A DNA stretch of 64,000 nucleotides from Malania oleifera (GCF_029873635.1 NC_080422.1:59894019-59958018), one strand, 5' to 3'; numbered from the stretch's first letter, positions 10,765 through 24,166 are shown. The notes: generated by a model from the letters alone, not told the origin. Translations and numbers: made by a program.

Positions 10765-10972
10765 AGTAAAGCTAACATGTGCCTTTAGACACGTTGAGAT
10801 GATTGATTAGACTTTGGGCTTATCTCTATGGGACTTTAAATAGGCACTTATAAGAGTTTTTTTTATCAAAATATTAAAAAAATAAAATAAAAAACACACA
10901 AATATGAAGGAAACGAGAAAAATTTACATAAATGTACCCAATCAACTTTTCAAAAGACAGTTTGGGTTTTAA

Positions 10973-10973
<1 letters not shown>

Positions 10974-11025
<52 letters not shown>
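10974..11025. repeat. (TAA)n microsatellite
   Basis: About 17 TAA repeats within the left arm of the foldback element; there is no equivalent tract in the right arm. Confidence 0.95.
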
Positions 11026-11031
<6 letters not shown>

Positions 11032-11080
11032 GATCAGCCGTCAACTCTTGTAAGCCAGAATTAGGAAAAAAAAAAGAACT

Positions 11081-11095
11081 GACTTTTCAAAAGTC
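11081..11095. repeat. Palindrome GACTTTTCAAAAGTC
   Basis: A perfect dyad about one base; its partner in the right arm is CGACTTTTGAAAAGTCGA at 12617-12634. A related half site AACTTTTCAAAAGAC lies near 10945. Confidence 0.8.
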
Positions 11096-11753
11096 GGTTC
11101 TTCACCTACACCCACACACGCACAAAGCCCAAAGCCTACCCCCTGCCTCCTCCCCACCCCCTCCCAAATCAAATCCCAAAGACACCCCCCCCCCCCCACA
11201 CACACACAATCAATTTATTTAAAAAATTAAATAAAAATAAAATATATATTATTTTTCAAATTTTAAGATTTAAATAAAAAATTGTAAATAAAAAATATAT
11301 TTTTAAAGTGTCATTTAATACAAAAAATATTTTGACTTTTTATTTATTTTTCAAATAAATTTTAAAAATGGCTGGGAAATATATATAAAAAAAAGTTTGC
11401 ATGCATGCAAAAAAATGAATTAAATTATAATAATTAATAAATTTAATTATCATTATTTTATCTAAAATTAGTTATTTTTTTATTCATAATTTATAATCGA
11501 AGTAGTGTAGGTTTTACTACAAAGGATGCGGTGCGGGTCTTACCACCAAGGAGGTTGGTGTCCAAGGAGGAATGGAGGTCATGACGGAGCTGGCCCATCA
11601 CATTAAGTATCGGCAAATGGCCGGCCTGGGCACTAGCAAGAGGCGGTCGAGGATTCGTATGGGAAGTGAACAGTGATGATCAACATTAGAGGAGTGATGA
11701 TCTGGGAAGTACCGGCGCTGTAAAGATAGTAATCATATTTATATTTTTTGTAG

Positions 11754-12020
11754 AAAAAATTTAATTTATAAAATTATAAAATTTATAATTATAAAATTTT
11801 ACGTGTGTTTATTTATTTATTAAATAAACTTAAAACTATCAATAAAAAATTAAAAGAAAATTTAAGTCTTATGAAATTTGAATAAATAGGAAAATTTTAA
11901 TTTATAAAATTATAAAATTTATAATTATAAAATTTGATCGTGTTTATTTATTTTTTAAATAAATTTAAAGCTACTAATAAAAAACTAAAAGAAAATTTAT
12001 GTATTACAAATTTTGAAAAA
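11754..12020. repeat. Direct tandem duplication, about 135 bp x2
   Basis: Two head-to-tail copies starting near 11754 and 11891. Each has an AT-rich block (TTTATAAAATTATAAAATTT), 'cgtgtttattta' and 'aaaagaaaattta'. They fill the centre of the foldback element beside a less AT-rich 11500-11740 segment that I do not recognise. Confidence 0.75.
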
Positions 12021-12822
12021 AAAAAAAATAATTTTATATAAAAAATAATAATAATTAAATTTATTAATTATAATAATTTAATTCATATTTTTGCATACAT
12101 GTAAACTTTTTTTTAATATTTCCCTGCCATTTTTTTTAATTCATTTGAAAAATAAATAAAAAATAGAAAATATTTTTTTAAATGACACTTAAAAATATTT
12201 TTTTATTTACAAATTTTTATTTAAATCTTATAATTTGAAAAATAATATATATTTTATTATTATTTAAATTTAAAAAAATTTATGTAATTAGGAAGTAAGA
12301 TATCCTTTTTTGTCTTAATATTTTCAAAAGTAAATTATTTCAATTTTTTTGTTATTGTATTCATTTGTATATAATATTTTGAAATTAAAAAATTAACTCA
12401 ATTTTTTTAATTCATTTGAAAAATAAATAAAGAGTAGAAAATAATTTTTTTGTATTAAATGATACTTAAAAATATATTTTTATTTAAAAATTTTTATTTA
12501 ATTATAAAAATTTGAAAAATAATATAAATTTTATTATTATTTAATTTTTTTTAAAAAATGATTGTGTGTGTGTTGGGGGGAGGTGGGGGTCTTTGGGATT
12601 TGATTATTTTTGGGGGCGACTTTTGAAAAGTCGATTTTATTTATTTATTATATATTTTAAAGCCTAAATTAATTTTTGGAAAGTTGGTTGGGTACATTTG
12701 TGTAAATTTTCTCTATTTCCTTCATATTTGTATTTTTTTGATTTAAAAAAAATATATTTTAGTAAAAAACTTAGTTATAAAGCTATTGCTTTTTTAAAAA
12801 AACATGCGGAGTGGGTTAAAAC

Positions 12823-12872
12823 CTAGTACTATTAAACATAGTTAAAACCCAATACTATTAAACATAGTTAAG
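12823..12872 (+). repeat. Short direct repeat x2 (TACTATTAAACATAGTTAA)
   Basis: Two nearly identical units of about 27 bp, both containing TACTATTAAACATAGTTAA, in the short gap between the foldback element and the promoter-proximal MITE. Confidence 0.8.
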
Positions 12873-12944
12873 CCTAAAATTTAGATCCAATCGTCGTGTC
12901 TCTTTACGTGGATCTCAATTCTTTGTTGACATCTCAGGATTTGT

Positions 12945-13549
12945 TTGGTATCACTGTTGTTTTCAATTTTATGTTTCTATTTCTCCGCAGTGAAAAACAG
13001 ATTATAAAAATGCGTTTGATTATGTTGTCAATTATCTAATCTGTTGTCGATTTTAAGTTGTTTGTCAAAAAATTGAAAATTAGATTTTATGATTTTCAAT
13101 TGTTTATGTAACGTATTGCCAAAATTTTAATATTTCAAAATAAATATTTAGATTATATTCATTTTATACACTTTTAAATTAAAATTAAAATTAAATCATC
13201 ATATGAATTTAAATATAATCAAAAGAAAAATCTATATTTTATTTTGTTTTAAAAATAATAAAAATAATTACAAAATACTTTTACTATTTTTCATGTTTAA
13301 TAAAATTTTTATTGTATAGTAAATTTTGAAAGTAAAATAATTATATAAATTTTATTTTTTATTACAGTAATTTTTTAATGTACATTATTTATAATTTATA
13401 ATTTTAATAATATTATTTGATTTAAAAATAATTTTTTAAAAATTAAATATTAATTTATATTAATTTTACAAATATTAACTAAACAAGTTTCAGTTTTTAG
13501 TTTTAGTTCTGATTTTTATTTCTGATTTTCCTTTTTCGACGGTGGTACC
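12945..13549. mobile_element. AT-rich MITE copy A, next to the gene promoter
   Basis: About 600 bp, very AT-rich. It starts GGTATCACTGTTGTTTTC and ends, in inverted form, with GACGGTGGTACC, giving imperfect terminal inverted repeats. It is collinear with 14835-15472: 'gtaacgtattgcc' against 'gtaacatattgcc', then 'attttatacacttttaa' against 'attttatacatactttt', and similar tails (ttttagttctg/ttttagttctt). No ORF. The right end lies about 40 bp before the TATA box of the acetyltransferase gene, so its tail forms the upstream promoter DNA. TIR sequence alone does not fix the superfamily. Confidence 0.65.
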
Positions 13550-13587
13550 GCCCTCTCATCTTTTTATTGGCACAATACAGGTAAGAG

Positions 13588-13594
13588 TATAAAT
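13588..13594 (+). promoter_or_regulatory. TATA box of the acetyltransferase gene
   Basis: TATAAAT within GAGTATAAATGGG, 65 nt before the chosen ATG. Transcription would begin near 13620, leaving a leader of roughly 30 nt. An ATTGG (inverted CCAAT) is present at 13566-13570. The position argues against using the in-frame ATG at 13593, which overlaps the box. Confidence 0.6.
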
Positions 13595-13652
13595 GGGAAC
13601 CAGAGTGGACCTGGGGCTCGGGAGAGGATTGAAGATAGAGAAAAGGATAACA

Positions 13653-13934
13653 ATGGCAGTTCGTTCATTTCCTTCAACTTTCTCTTCTCTGAACGACAGA
13701 TTATGCCCTAATTTTTATAGCTTCAGAAACCACTCCTCGCTTCCGATTGCACGGCGGAGCGGCCGTCGCGGCCTCTGGCTCGTCACAGCTTCTCTGCTTT
13801 GCTCGCAAAAGTCTACGACATTGGATAAATCCACATTGAAAGTCGCGGAGACCATCGCTGAGGACGAGCTCTGGGCCGCTGCTTGTCTCCGTGTTCGCTC
13901 TTTTTACGAATTCCAATCGTCTTTTGGCATCGAA
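13653..13934 (+). CDS. GNAT exon 1 (residues 1-94)
   Basis: The start '[15 protein letters not shown]' lies behind a purine-rich leader with ACAATGGC around the ATG. The exon encodes the transit-peptide-like region and '[17 protein letters not shown]'. It ends ATCGAA before GTGAGT. It is the most GC-rich part of its surroundings. Confidence 0.88.
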
Positions 13935-15255
13935 GTGAGTGATTGTGTGACCTAGATTGAAGTATGCTCAAAACATTTATGTTCTCTTTGGTTGCTGTGA
14001 AAGGGCAGTGAAAGAAAAGAGAATTGGAAATATAATAATTAGGTTTGCAGTATTTGAAGTCCTAGAATTGAAAATCTTAAACACTACTTAATCTAAGGTA
14101 GAAATATAGGAACCATTTGTCTTTTAGTTTTTCCTTCCAGTTTTTGAGCAATCGAACGCGGGAATAAAACTTGGAAAGTTTTCTGGTGAAGCACCCAAAA
14201 AAGTCAATTTTGAGTTATTTTGCATGAAAAATTCGGGCAGTGGGGGTGGCATGAAATTTTACACGTGGCCGAATCAAAGTCTATACAATGAAGTTGATTG
14301 AGCTATTTAGTGGTTTGACGCAATTTTTATTTTAATAATTCCTGAACTGGGATATGGTTGCATAATTGGGCACAAATGGTATGAGAATAGTATTAAAATA
14401 ATTGTATAATTTTTGTTTTTGATAGAAAAGAAATTTTATGAGAACAGCAAGGAATAATTCTATAATTTTATGTTACATGATCCCTAGCAATTGTAACTGT
14501 AGAAGTGTTGATATTAGTATTACTGACTATAGAGTGTGAATGAGTTGGCTAAATTAGGCAATGTACTGGCATTGTTGGTTTCATGAGGGCTACCTTTAGC
14601 AGGGAAAAGGAGGGGAAGGGAAGGAACTGAGGTGAGAGGTCTAGTAATGCCTTTTTTGAGAGTTTTATTTTTGAGGGTAAGGGAATAGGAGGACTTTGGA
14701 GGAAACATGAGAGTAATTGAACTATTACCATCATGTTCTTGATGCAGTTAAATAAAACATAACATGAGAAATTTAGAAGACATTTGGTTAGGTTTCTGAT
14801 TTCTATTAAGAAACAGATCATGGCATTACGTTTACATTGTTAATTTTTGGTTTTTGTTGCCGGTTTTCAACAAAATTTTTTTTTTTTCTGAAACCAAATT
14901 ATATGTTTTTTAATTGTTTTGGTAACATATTGCCACACTACTTTAATTTACAATATTAAATTTTGTGGATTAAATAACCATTTTATACATACTTTTAATT
15001 AAAATCAAGTGAAATAACCATGATAATGTTAAATATAATGAAAATAAACTATCCTTAAAATTTCTAAAATTTGAAAAAAGTAATAAAAGTCTTTCAAAAA
15101 ATATTTTTATCACTTTTTAATTGTCATCTACAAAAGGATTGTTCATGTAGCACTAAAAGTATGTTTTAACATATAATAATTGAGTAATAATTTCCATTTT
15201 TTATTATAATATTTTTAATTGTATACATTTATATTATTATTATTATTACTACTAC

Positions 15256-15310
<55 letters not shown>

Positions 15311-18300
15311 TTATTCATATTGTTTAATTTCAACTATAAAAAAATTTGCATTTGTTCGATTAGGCTTTTAATTTGTTTTTGTTTTAGAAATTTTAACCAA
15401 ACATGTTGCTAATTTTTGATTTTAGTTCTTGTTTCTTATTTTTAGTTTTCATAATTTTTGACAATGATATCATTCGACCCCTTAGGGGCCATTTGGTTCA
15501 TAGAATTTAACATTCCAGTAAAACTTGAGATTATTGAAATATTAAATTTCTATAATTATATTACTATTTACACATAATTCTTGTGTTTGGTTCACTCATA
15601 ATCAAATTCTTTGGAATGTATTGTCCATTTAACCCAAAAAAAATAAAAATAAAAATTCCAGCTGCAATTTCCAGAGAAGAGCACGATCTTCCTCCGCTCC
15701 TACACCACTTGCCAGCTGTGAAGCTCAACCTTTTGTGGTTCAGCCAACAATCAACAGCGAGCTGATGAACTTCAACGCTGAAATGACACGGCCTCAATGA
15801 GCTTGCAATTAATGTTTTAAGATCTTGATCTTCAGTGCCAGATTGACAAATGAAATGATTGTCGATGATGATGATTGATCTTCACCGTGAGTGCTTCCCA
15901 TGATCCTAAAATTTGAAAATTTTGTTCTCAAAATTGCCGTAAAATTCGAGATTGTGAGCCCCTATTGTCGATGCCATGGTTTTAAATAAAGGCCGCGACC
16001 GTTACGTAACGCCGTTACGTAAAGGTTTTTTGGGTTATCGATACCGTTACACACTGCAAAATCGGTGGGAAGAAAAATCATGGCCGTAGCGGCCGTTACG
16101 GACCACGACCGTTACGTAAAGGCCGCTACAGCCGTTACGTAACCGCTACAAGACTATTACACCAAAAAAATATTTTATTTTTTACTTTTTCTTCTCACTT
16201 TTTCTCTCTTTCATATATCATTCTCAATATACCAAGTGGCAAGAGGGGGAAAAGATTATAATGAGGATGACAATGATACAAAATTTACTATTTCTTTAAA
16301 AACTCATAATAGATGCATTAATTATCAATTTCAATCTTGTTAGGAATTTTTTTTTTTTAATAATATTAGTAATTGATATTTATGTTCTTTATTTTTCAAC
16401 TTCAACCTTCTTTCTTTTCTAGCTATTTTATATTTATATTATTCGTATGTCTTATGTGTCTAATAGATTAATGGAGTGTATAATGTATTTTATTTTATTA
16501 ATTCATTTAGCACACATAAGAATTTATCACAAATAAGAACAATGAGAAGTATAAATACGCGCATACACGTAATTTTCTATCAATGATGGTTTAAAACAAA
16601 TGTAAACTTGTTGCCCTTACCAAATAACTTAGTTACTCGAACTAAAGGGTCCAAAATACACTAAAACCCTTTCTAAGAATGGCCAAAAGCTTAAAACATG
16701 CAAGTACGCTAATATGCACGAGGTTGTGCGTGCTTCGAAAAAATTCACGACCGTTACCCCCGCTTCCCATTATGTAACATCCGCTACTCCTGCTTCCCGT
16801 TACACCTGTTACCGTTACGTTACGCTACCCGTTACCACGATTTAAAACCATGGTCGATGCTGAGCCCCCTGCTGTTGATCTTCACTGTTAATCCCATGAT
16901 CTTCAATGGATGTGTTGGAGATGCTGAGGCTCCATTGTCGTAATCGCTGCCCAGCTACCCAGCAACTGGAAGCCAATGCTGCTGCGATGTTTGCCCCGTT
17001 GCTCCCTCACCGGCAACCCACCCCATCTTCGCCTAGACGCTCCCCAATGGCAGGATTGAGAGGCTCTTTGCTCTCCCATCTGCTAGTTCCCATGCCAAGA
17101 ATACACACTACCTTAATTTAGGAAAGTTATAATGCCACCTTTTAAATGGTAATAAGATTATCGTAAAATATAATTAAATGATATAGTTGGTAATGCGAGA
17201 TGAATGGAATGTTAAATTTCTTTAATGAACCAAAAATGGATATATGATAACATTACAGGAAATCTGCTTTGTGATGCATGGTATGGAATTTCGAATTAGT
17301 TTTGGGGCTGATATTTTTTTCTGGAATGAATTAGTATTTATATTTGTGAGGTTCCGTTAGTATTGCTGATGCGACGTATAGCATTACACATTAACAAGAT
17401 CTTGAGCATTGTAGATTTACTGAATAATGCTCTTTGGTGAGATTAAATGTTAGCCTTTATAGTTGTGAATTGTGATTAGTAACATATTCACATTAGTAAG
17501 TTTTCTTGGACGTGAAGAGTTGCTTAATGATATTCACTAGTCAGACAAATTGTAGTATGTGCCATGAATAGATGGGGAAATAGTCATATCTGCAGTGGTA
17601 AATGATTCGGAAGAGAGTGTAAGGGGAGAAACATATGAGATATTGTTTCATGCAGTTGTTTTAGTAGGAATACTGTGATTATGAAAGCTGTTGGAGGTTC
17701 AGAATCTAGAATGCTTGGGATATCTTGTTAACAACATCTTAGTGATATCAAAGAAATTGGAGGGACTCTATTTTTGGTGAAATGTGGGTAACCTTGCCAA
17801 ATGTGGATGAATTCTTTTTGGTGCAGTATTGGGGTTTTGGGACAAGAAAAAAGGGCCTGGCCTTATCAAAGTGTGCGACTTATGCTATTCTTTGGACTGC
17901 GGATCAAGAAAATGTGAGGCCTTCAATGCTAAAACTACATCTATGCACTTGTTATGGGATAGGGTAGCTCTTTTGCCTTTTTTTGGGCACAATATTTGGG
18001 ATTTTTTTGGGTAATTTTGTTGTTTCACCTCCAAAGGGACTGGATGGCAGCACTTTTTTAGTTGTTTTTAGCTGATTATTGTGGGATATGCTGTCCTCCA
18101 AGCTTGTATTTTTGTTTCATTCCAATGAATGAATTTTTCTTATCAGAAAACGAAAAAAGAAATTCATGAGACTGATTCATGTTACTTCTTATAGATGTAG
18201 CTATAGGTATTATGCCATGGAATTGTGTCATTGTGACCGAGCAACTAATGTTTCTTTAAGTAGAAATTAGTGGTCATCTTGAGCTGATTGAATCTTTAGG

Positions 18301-21300
18301 TGATTGGGATTTGGACTAGAAGTGGAAAAAGTGGGGGAAAATGTTGCCCCTTGGGGCCATATTACACAACTAGTGGAATTCCAAAGGAAGTGGCGATGCC
18401 ACTTATTCAAGTCCTTGGAAGTTTGTTTCACAAGTAGCTTGTTTTTCTTTCTGTTCACTCGTTTCAAAGTGGGGATTAGGGATACAATTCATTTTTGGGA
18501 GCATATTTGGGTTGGTGAGTCTTCATTGGATCTGTTGGTGCTGCTCTTGCTTAGACTTTCCTTAGTTTATAAGGCACCCAATTCAGCTTTTTATGTCAAT
18601 GAGGGGGCTCTCTTTCTTGGGATTTCTACTTTTTTCGGAGTCTCAATAAAATAGAAGTTGGTGATTTAACTTGTTTGTTGGGCATGCTGGATTATTTCTT
18701 GCCAATTTTTTTTTTTTTTTTGTGGGGGGGGGGGGGGGGGGGTGCGGCGCACAAGGCTTTGGATTGGGGACACGTCAGGATTGGGGACACTTCAGGTCTT
18801 TCTCTTCAAAATATTTTCTCTCATTTTACTAAATCCACAAATCCTAGTCCTTCCCTTTTTAAACAAAGTTGTTTGGAAAGAAAAGGTTCCATTTAAAATT
18901 AAGGCTTTCATATGGACTCTTAACTCTCCATAAGATCAATACGAATGATGTGTTACAGATAAGGAGGCCATACAAAGTACTTAGTCTACACATTTGCATG
19001 ATGTTCAGTTGATCAAATGAGACTTCTAGCTATTTAGTCCTTCATTGTAAGGTTGCAAGATACATGTGGAACAATTTGTTTTCATTTTTGGAAAGGATTG
19101 GGTGGCTTTGGAATCCATTTTTGATTTTTAGATGGTGAATTTTTGGGCTTTTGGGAAGAATAAGACAGGAAGGACTTTTTGCTTATGTGTGTAATTTTTA
19201 CAGTGCTGTGGGTGCGCCAGCTTGAAAGCAATGTTTGCTTTGGGAGAAAGTTATTTTTTATGCTTCTTTTTGGGCAATTTTCTTTTGGGATTTTGGAGGA
19301 TCTAACACTGGCTGATGTCCAAAGACATTGGAAGGCAGCTTTAATGTAATTGTGTTATTTGTCTGTTAGTTCTCTATTTTTACTGAGAGGATTTCTTATC
19401 CTCCATCCATTGTATTTCTTTCATTGATAGATTCGTTTTATATTAAAAAAAAAAATGAAAATGAGTAGAGATCATGTTATGTCAAGTGCATGCCCATTTT
19501 TTTCATTCAACTACTTCATTCTGTTGAGGGGTATGTTTGCATGGTGTTTGATGATTAATCCCTTTGGCGAAGCAAAGAGACCGAAGCTTATTTTGAACAA
19601 ATTCAAGTGCATTATCACAATGAAAAAAATTGAATACCAGTGTTGAACAGAGTTTTTATTTCCTGTAGAAATTCATATTTGTCTTTAAACAAATAGATCC
19701 AGGTCATACTTGGATAGTCAACCTCAAAGGACGTAAAATATTGAGGATGAGTTAAATTCTTGACTCTACACGAACCCCAAATATCTAAATGAATAAGAGA
19801 AAACAATGCTTTACTACGAGACTCAACTCTAGACGGAAATGATGTCCCAAAATGCTTTCCTAACTAACACGCAAAGCACTCAAACCAAGAAACATATTTC
19901 AAAATGGGAAAAACTCATTCTTGGTTTTGAAGGGATGGATGACCCAAACGAGTGTGCCACTGACCCAAATAAACACCATGAGTAGAAATTGAGGAAGCCT
20001 TATGACAAAAACTCAATCCACCACGGCCACCATTTAAATAATACAGGCCATCCTTCTCAAGCTCTCCACCAATCCTCTTCTTCGACTGTCGATCCTGAAA
20101 AACACCACGAGAAGGAAAGAAGGTTTGAGAATAATTATGAGAGATAGAGTAGTTGATAGCACATTCGAGGGGAATTGCCATGCTGGAGGAGGTGTTAGAA
20201 TCAATTACCCAAGGTGAGGAAGATGAAGGGGCGACAAGCCTGGCTATACCTGAATGGACCACAATAGCACTAGATGACTAAGTTTGGAGATTTTGAACCA
20301 TGCAAACAATATTGTTATTCTCCTCTTAGGACAGGGTACATGATGTGCTCAATTCCCCAGTGGAGTCGATAGGTGTATTTGAAGTGTCAACAATACACTT
20401 ACTGCTGCCACGACTACAATCCAAGCCTCGTCCTTCAAAACTTCTCTGACCATGGTTAGAGGAAGTAACCATGCACCATGGTTGAATTATCATGGTAAGA
20501 AGCTTGAGAAGAAGTCAGGCAGCCATACTAGCACAAAACATACTCCGGAATTTCAAAAATTCAGAAACTTACAGAACTTTAGAACTTCAAAGATCCAGAA
20601 CCTCAAGATGCATCTATGACCACAGAACTGAGGTTACAATATCCTTGGTGGAATTACTTAATCATGAAGAATAGGGCAGATCACAACCAAGAACTTTAGG
20701 CACTTAATAAACAAGTTGGCAGCAGTTACAGGCATTATGGCTAGCAGTAACTGAAAGTGGGTACAGGCAAGAACAGGAAATAAAGTCATTGATCACCAAT
20801 TGAAAGCAACCAGCAATTGATGCAAGATTGCAATCAATCAATCACAAACACATGAAGCACCAAAACAGCATCATCAACAAATCACAAATAGAGTACAACT
20901 AATGCTAGCTTGTGGACAGAGGAACAACAACAGAAGTATAGAACCAGAGTATAACTGACTTCACACCAGCAGACTACCACGAAACTTCCTACCAAGGATA
21001 CTGCGCAGCCTAATCAAGGGAAAGAAGGTCCCTAAACAACTCTCAACCAACCAGAAAATCAGATTTGAGAACTGATTAGGGGAAGACAGGGCAAATGAAA
21101 AAAAAAAAAAGGATAATCAAAATCAATTCAGATAAATTAGATATAGGGGAGATCAACACTCTAATGCCATGTTGCGAAGTTAGAGATGGAGGAGAGAAGA
21201 AGAGAAGAGGAAAAATTTGGAGGCTGTTTGCTGGAGCGTATGTACAGCTCAGATCTGCCCTCTTACATAATAAGAAAGACTTGAGGACAAAAATACCCGC

Positions 21301-24166
21301 ACTCACAACCTAATTACTAAAATTGCATATTAACAGAAATTTCTTTTCTTTTATATTTTTTTTAATCCAAAAAAGGGGAGAAAAACTACATAAAGCTACC
21401 ATTTGTGATGAGCTTTTGGATTTGCTTAATATTGGATAAGGATCTACTTTTGAATTGCAAATTAGGTGGTTTTTTGTCTTGGAGTTATTCTTGAATGTTT
21501 AATTTGAGATGCATTTTTATAGCCTTGTGATTTGGTGTCCTTGTTCTTTGGTGAAGGGCATTAAAAGATGTACATGTTTTTCCATTAGTCTTACCTGCTC
21601 TCAGGTTTAAGAGCTTGAATGTTCATCTTATTAGCCGCTATTTTTTGAATTCCCATCTTTCCTTCTGTTCATTATATTTCTTTTTTGGATTAGTTCATTT
21701 ATAAATTTTATTGTTTGTTAAGTGAACTTTTCTACCAATTCATTTTCTTGATTTTGGAATAGTTGTGTTCGTTTGTTTTTTACAATGCATGTTAGCATGT
21801 GTGTCAAGCGTTAAGTCCTTCGGAAAATGGATGACGTACTGCAGTGCTTAATGTTTTTGTATTTTCTTTTTCTGTTTAAAATACTGATGGTATTCATGAC
21901 TTGTCAAGTTTTATTAGGATCATAAAAGATATTTAGTGGATCATGAGTTTGAAGCACTGAAGGAGCGTGTTGCTGGGAAGAGAAAAGGATTTAGAAGAGT
22001 TTCTTGCATAAATGCCAGCCTTCCATTTTCAGAAATATCAAAAATTTCAAACGATCTATCTGCTGCTTGCAAGGTAGTGTTGCTGCATTATTAGTTTTAT
22101 ATTTTGATCTAATTAGAAGTCAGCTTCCTTAATTTGTTTATGATGCCGTGCACAATATCGCCAAGTGAGATCTCTCAAACCAGAATTCTTTAATTCAAAA
22201 AAAAAGAAAAAGAATGAGAAGTCATCGCATGATGTAATTTATAGGCAAATAGCCTTGGGGCCCAGATAAATTAATTGGGAAAGTCTAATAAACTAATATG
22301 CTTCTTACCCCTGGACTAACTAAATTGATACAAAATGCTGAAAGAAAAGTAGGAATAGAATGTAGTCAGAATCTTCTCGGCTTCTTGAAAATTTTGGGCA
22401 AATGAAGTTGATGTGGGGGCTGAAACTATATTTTCCACATCAACCTCGCCTCCCTGGGTTGAAAAAAATTGACATTGAATTTGGATTTTGAGGCTAACTA
22501 ATAGAATCTTTTCTGGGTGCTGGAACCGGACACTTGGGTGGATGAGGCTAGAGATGGATCCAGATATGCATCTCCATGATTGCAAGACTGGATAAGACAT
22601 TCTGTGTGTTTTTTTTTTTTTTTCCGGGGTGGGGGTGCACAATAAACATAGAGTTGGACTTGGGATGATAGACTGTCAGTGTCAGGTGCACAATGCTGGG
22701 CTTACCTGCAATGGTAGTGGAGACTCCGAGCCCACATAACACACAACAGAGGAATGCGGTCCATGCATAGTAAAGGGAATTTGTGCAGGCATATTTCCTC
22801 ATCATGTGTCAAATTGTGTGTATGAACTTTCATGGGCTGAAAGCTACAGAAGGTATTCAATCCAAAAGTGTGTATTAATTGATCAAAAACAAGTGAAGAT
22901 TTAGGATCCATCATGATATAGGTGGGCTGTCATCTGTGAGCACCCTGAACAGCACAAGTTGATGAAATACCTGCCAGTGGTGGTTGCTGCTAAATCTTTG
23001 TATACATTATTAGTCCGCCACTAAACAATTTAAAATTTTGGTCAAGTTGTGAGTTGACATGGTTTCTATTTTTAGGAGGTACTGGGTTGTCTTGTTATTT
23101 GTGCTTCCCTCCATTATGTCTGTTGTAGTGCACTTCTTGCTGTTTGTGTTTTTGCACCTGTTCAAGTTTGATCAGTTTGCTTCTTCCCTTGTGAGATGGA
23201 GTCTGTGTGTGAAGGGAAGTGTTGAATGGATTGATCTACTTTCTTGGCCCATCACTTAATAGCTTAAGTAAGTGCCCTCTTAAAACAAGCATTTATTGTA
23301 ATAAGATCATATGACATGGTGATCTTAGACTGATTTTTATCTCCTTTGTCTTCCATGTATCCTATTATAACCTTTATTACCCTTTCAATTTGTGTCCATT
23401 CAAATAAAATCCTATGAATATTTTCTGAGTCCCTAATATCCCTTGTATAATAAATAACATACATATCTTCCTAAAATTATCTCTTATGGTTTTTTTGCTA
23501 AGCCTATTCGGGGAGCATAAGCTCTAATGACATTTGTTATCTATTGGCCCAAGACCATCTTGATTTTTATGATTCTATCCTCAATGCTTGACATATATAA
23601 CACCATCTTTGAAGTCTTTGTCTGTAATGATTGCAACCCCATTCTTATGTTTTTCTTTTTTAGTGTACCAAAGTTTGAATCCTGATTTTTGAATTTCTCT
23701 AGCTTCCTCCCTTACCCACTTAGTTTCTTGAAGGCACTACAATAAATTTTTTCCTAATAATTGTGCCACTATCACCATAATATTACCTATGAGTGTCCCT
23801 ATATTTTAAGTTGTAACCCTAGTCTCCTAAACCAACTTTTTTACCCACTCACATCCAAAATGATGTGGGAATCCTTCTATATTTGACAGTGTATCGGGCA
23901 TCGACACAACGTGTTGCTTCAGGGCGACTATCTAGCCAACCCATACCCATTTGTCACTACACATGGGTGGTATAGGTGCAACGTGTCCCTTGTAGGGGAC
24001 GCCTTAGTGAATTATTGGCAAGGATTCATATCATAGAGATCTGAGAAATTTTATGTTTGCTGTCAACTACCTAATGCAACCCTCCCCCTTTACCTGGACT
24101 TGGGACTAGCTGTGTGTGAAAAGATTAGGACATTGAGTGCATCATAAGCAGAGTTGTGTGTGTATG

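Larger units (their letters stand above)
10855..12771. mobile_element. Long inverted-repeat (foldback-like) element
   Basis: The left arm (about 10855-11470) is the reverse complement of the right arm (about 12040-12771). Outer ends match as AGTTTTTTTTATC against AGTTTTTTACTAA. Further in, 'aatatgaagg' and 'aatgtacccaa' appear inverted on the right, as do the C-rich run before 'acacacaca' and its G-rich partner (12566-12592). TTATAA flanks both sides (about 10849 and 12774), a candidate target duplication. The right arm carries an extra copy of part of itself (12130-12290 against 12400-12540). No transposase ORF is seen, so it would be non-autonomous. The superfamily is unclear. Confidence 0.7.

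Noticed and set aside
10932..11222. ORF with poly-Ile and Pro-rich segments
   Set aside because: Product of the TAA microsatellite and the C-rich tract in the foldback element arm.
13593..13655. In-frame ATG upstream of the chosen acetyltransferase start, adding 20 residues
   Set aside because: It overlaps the TATA box TATAAAT (13588-13594) and so would precede the transcript start; the extension (GTRVDLGLGRGLK) does not look like a transit-peptide start.
22548..22914. Two overlapping - strand ORFs (85 and 70 codons) in intron 2
   Set aside because: No family match, no conserved start context and no repeat partner. Not reported as genes.
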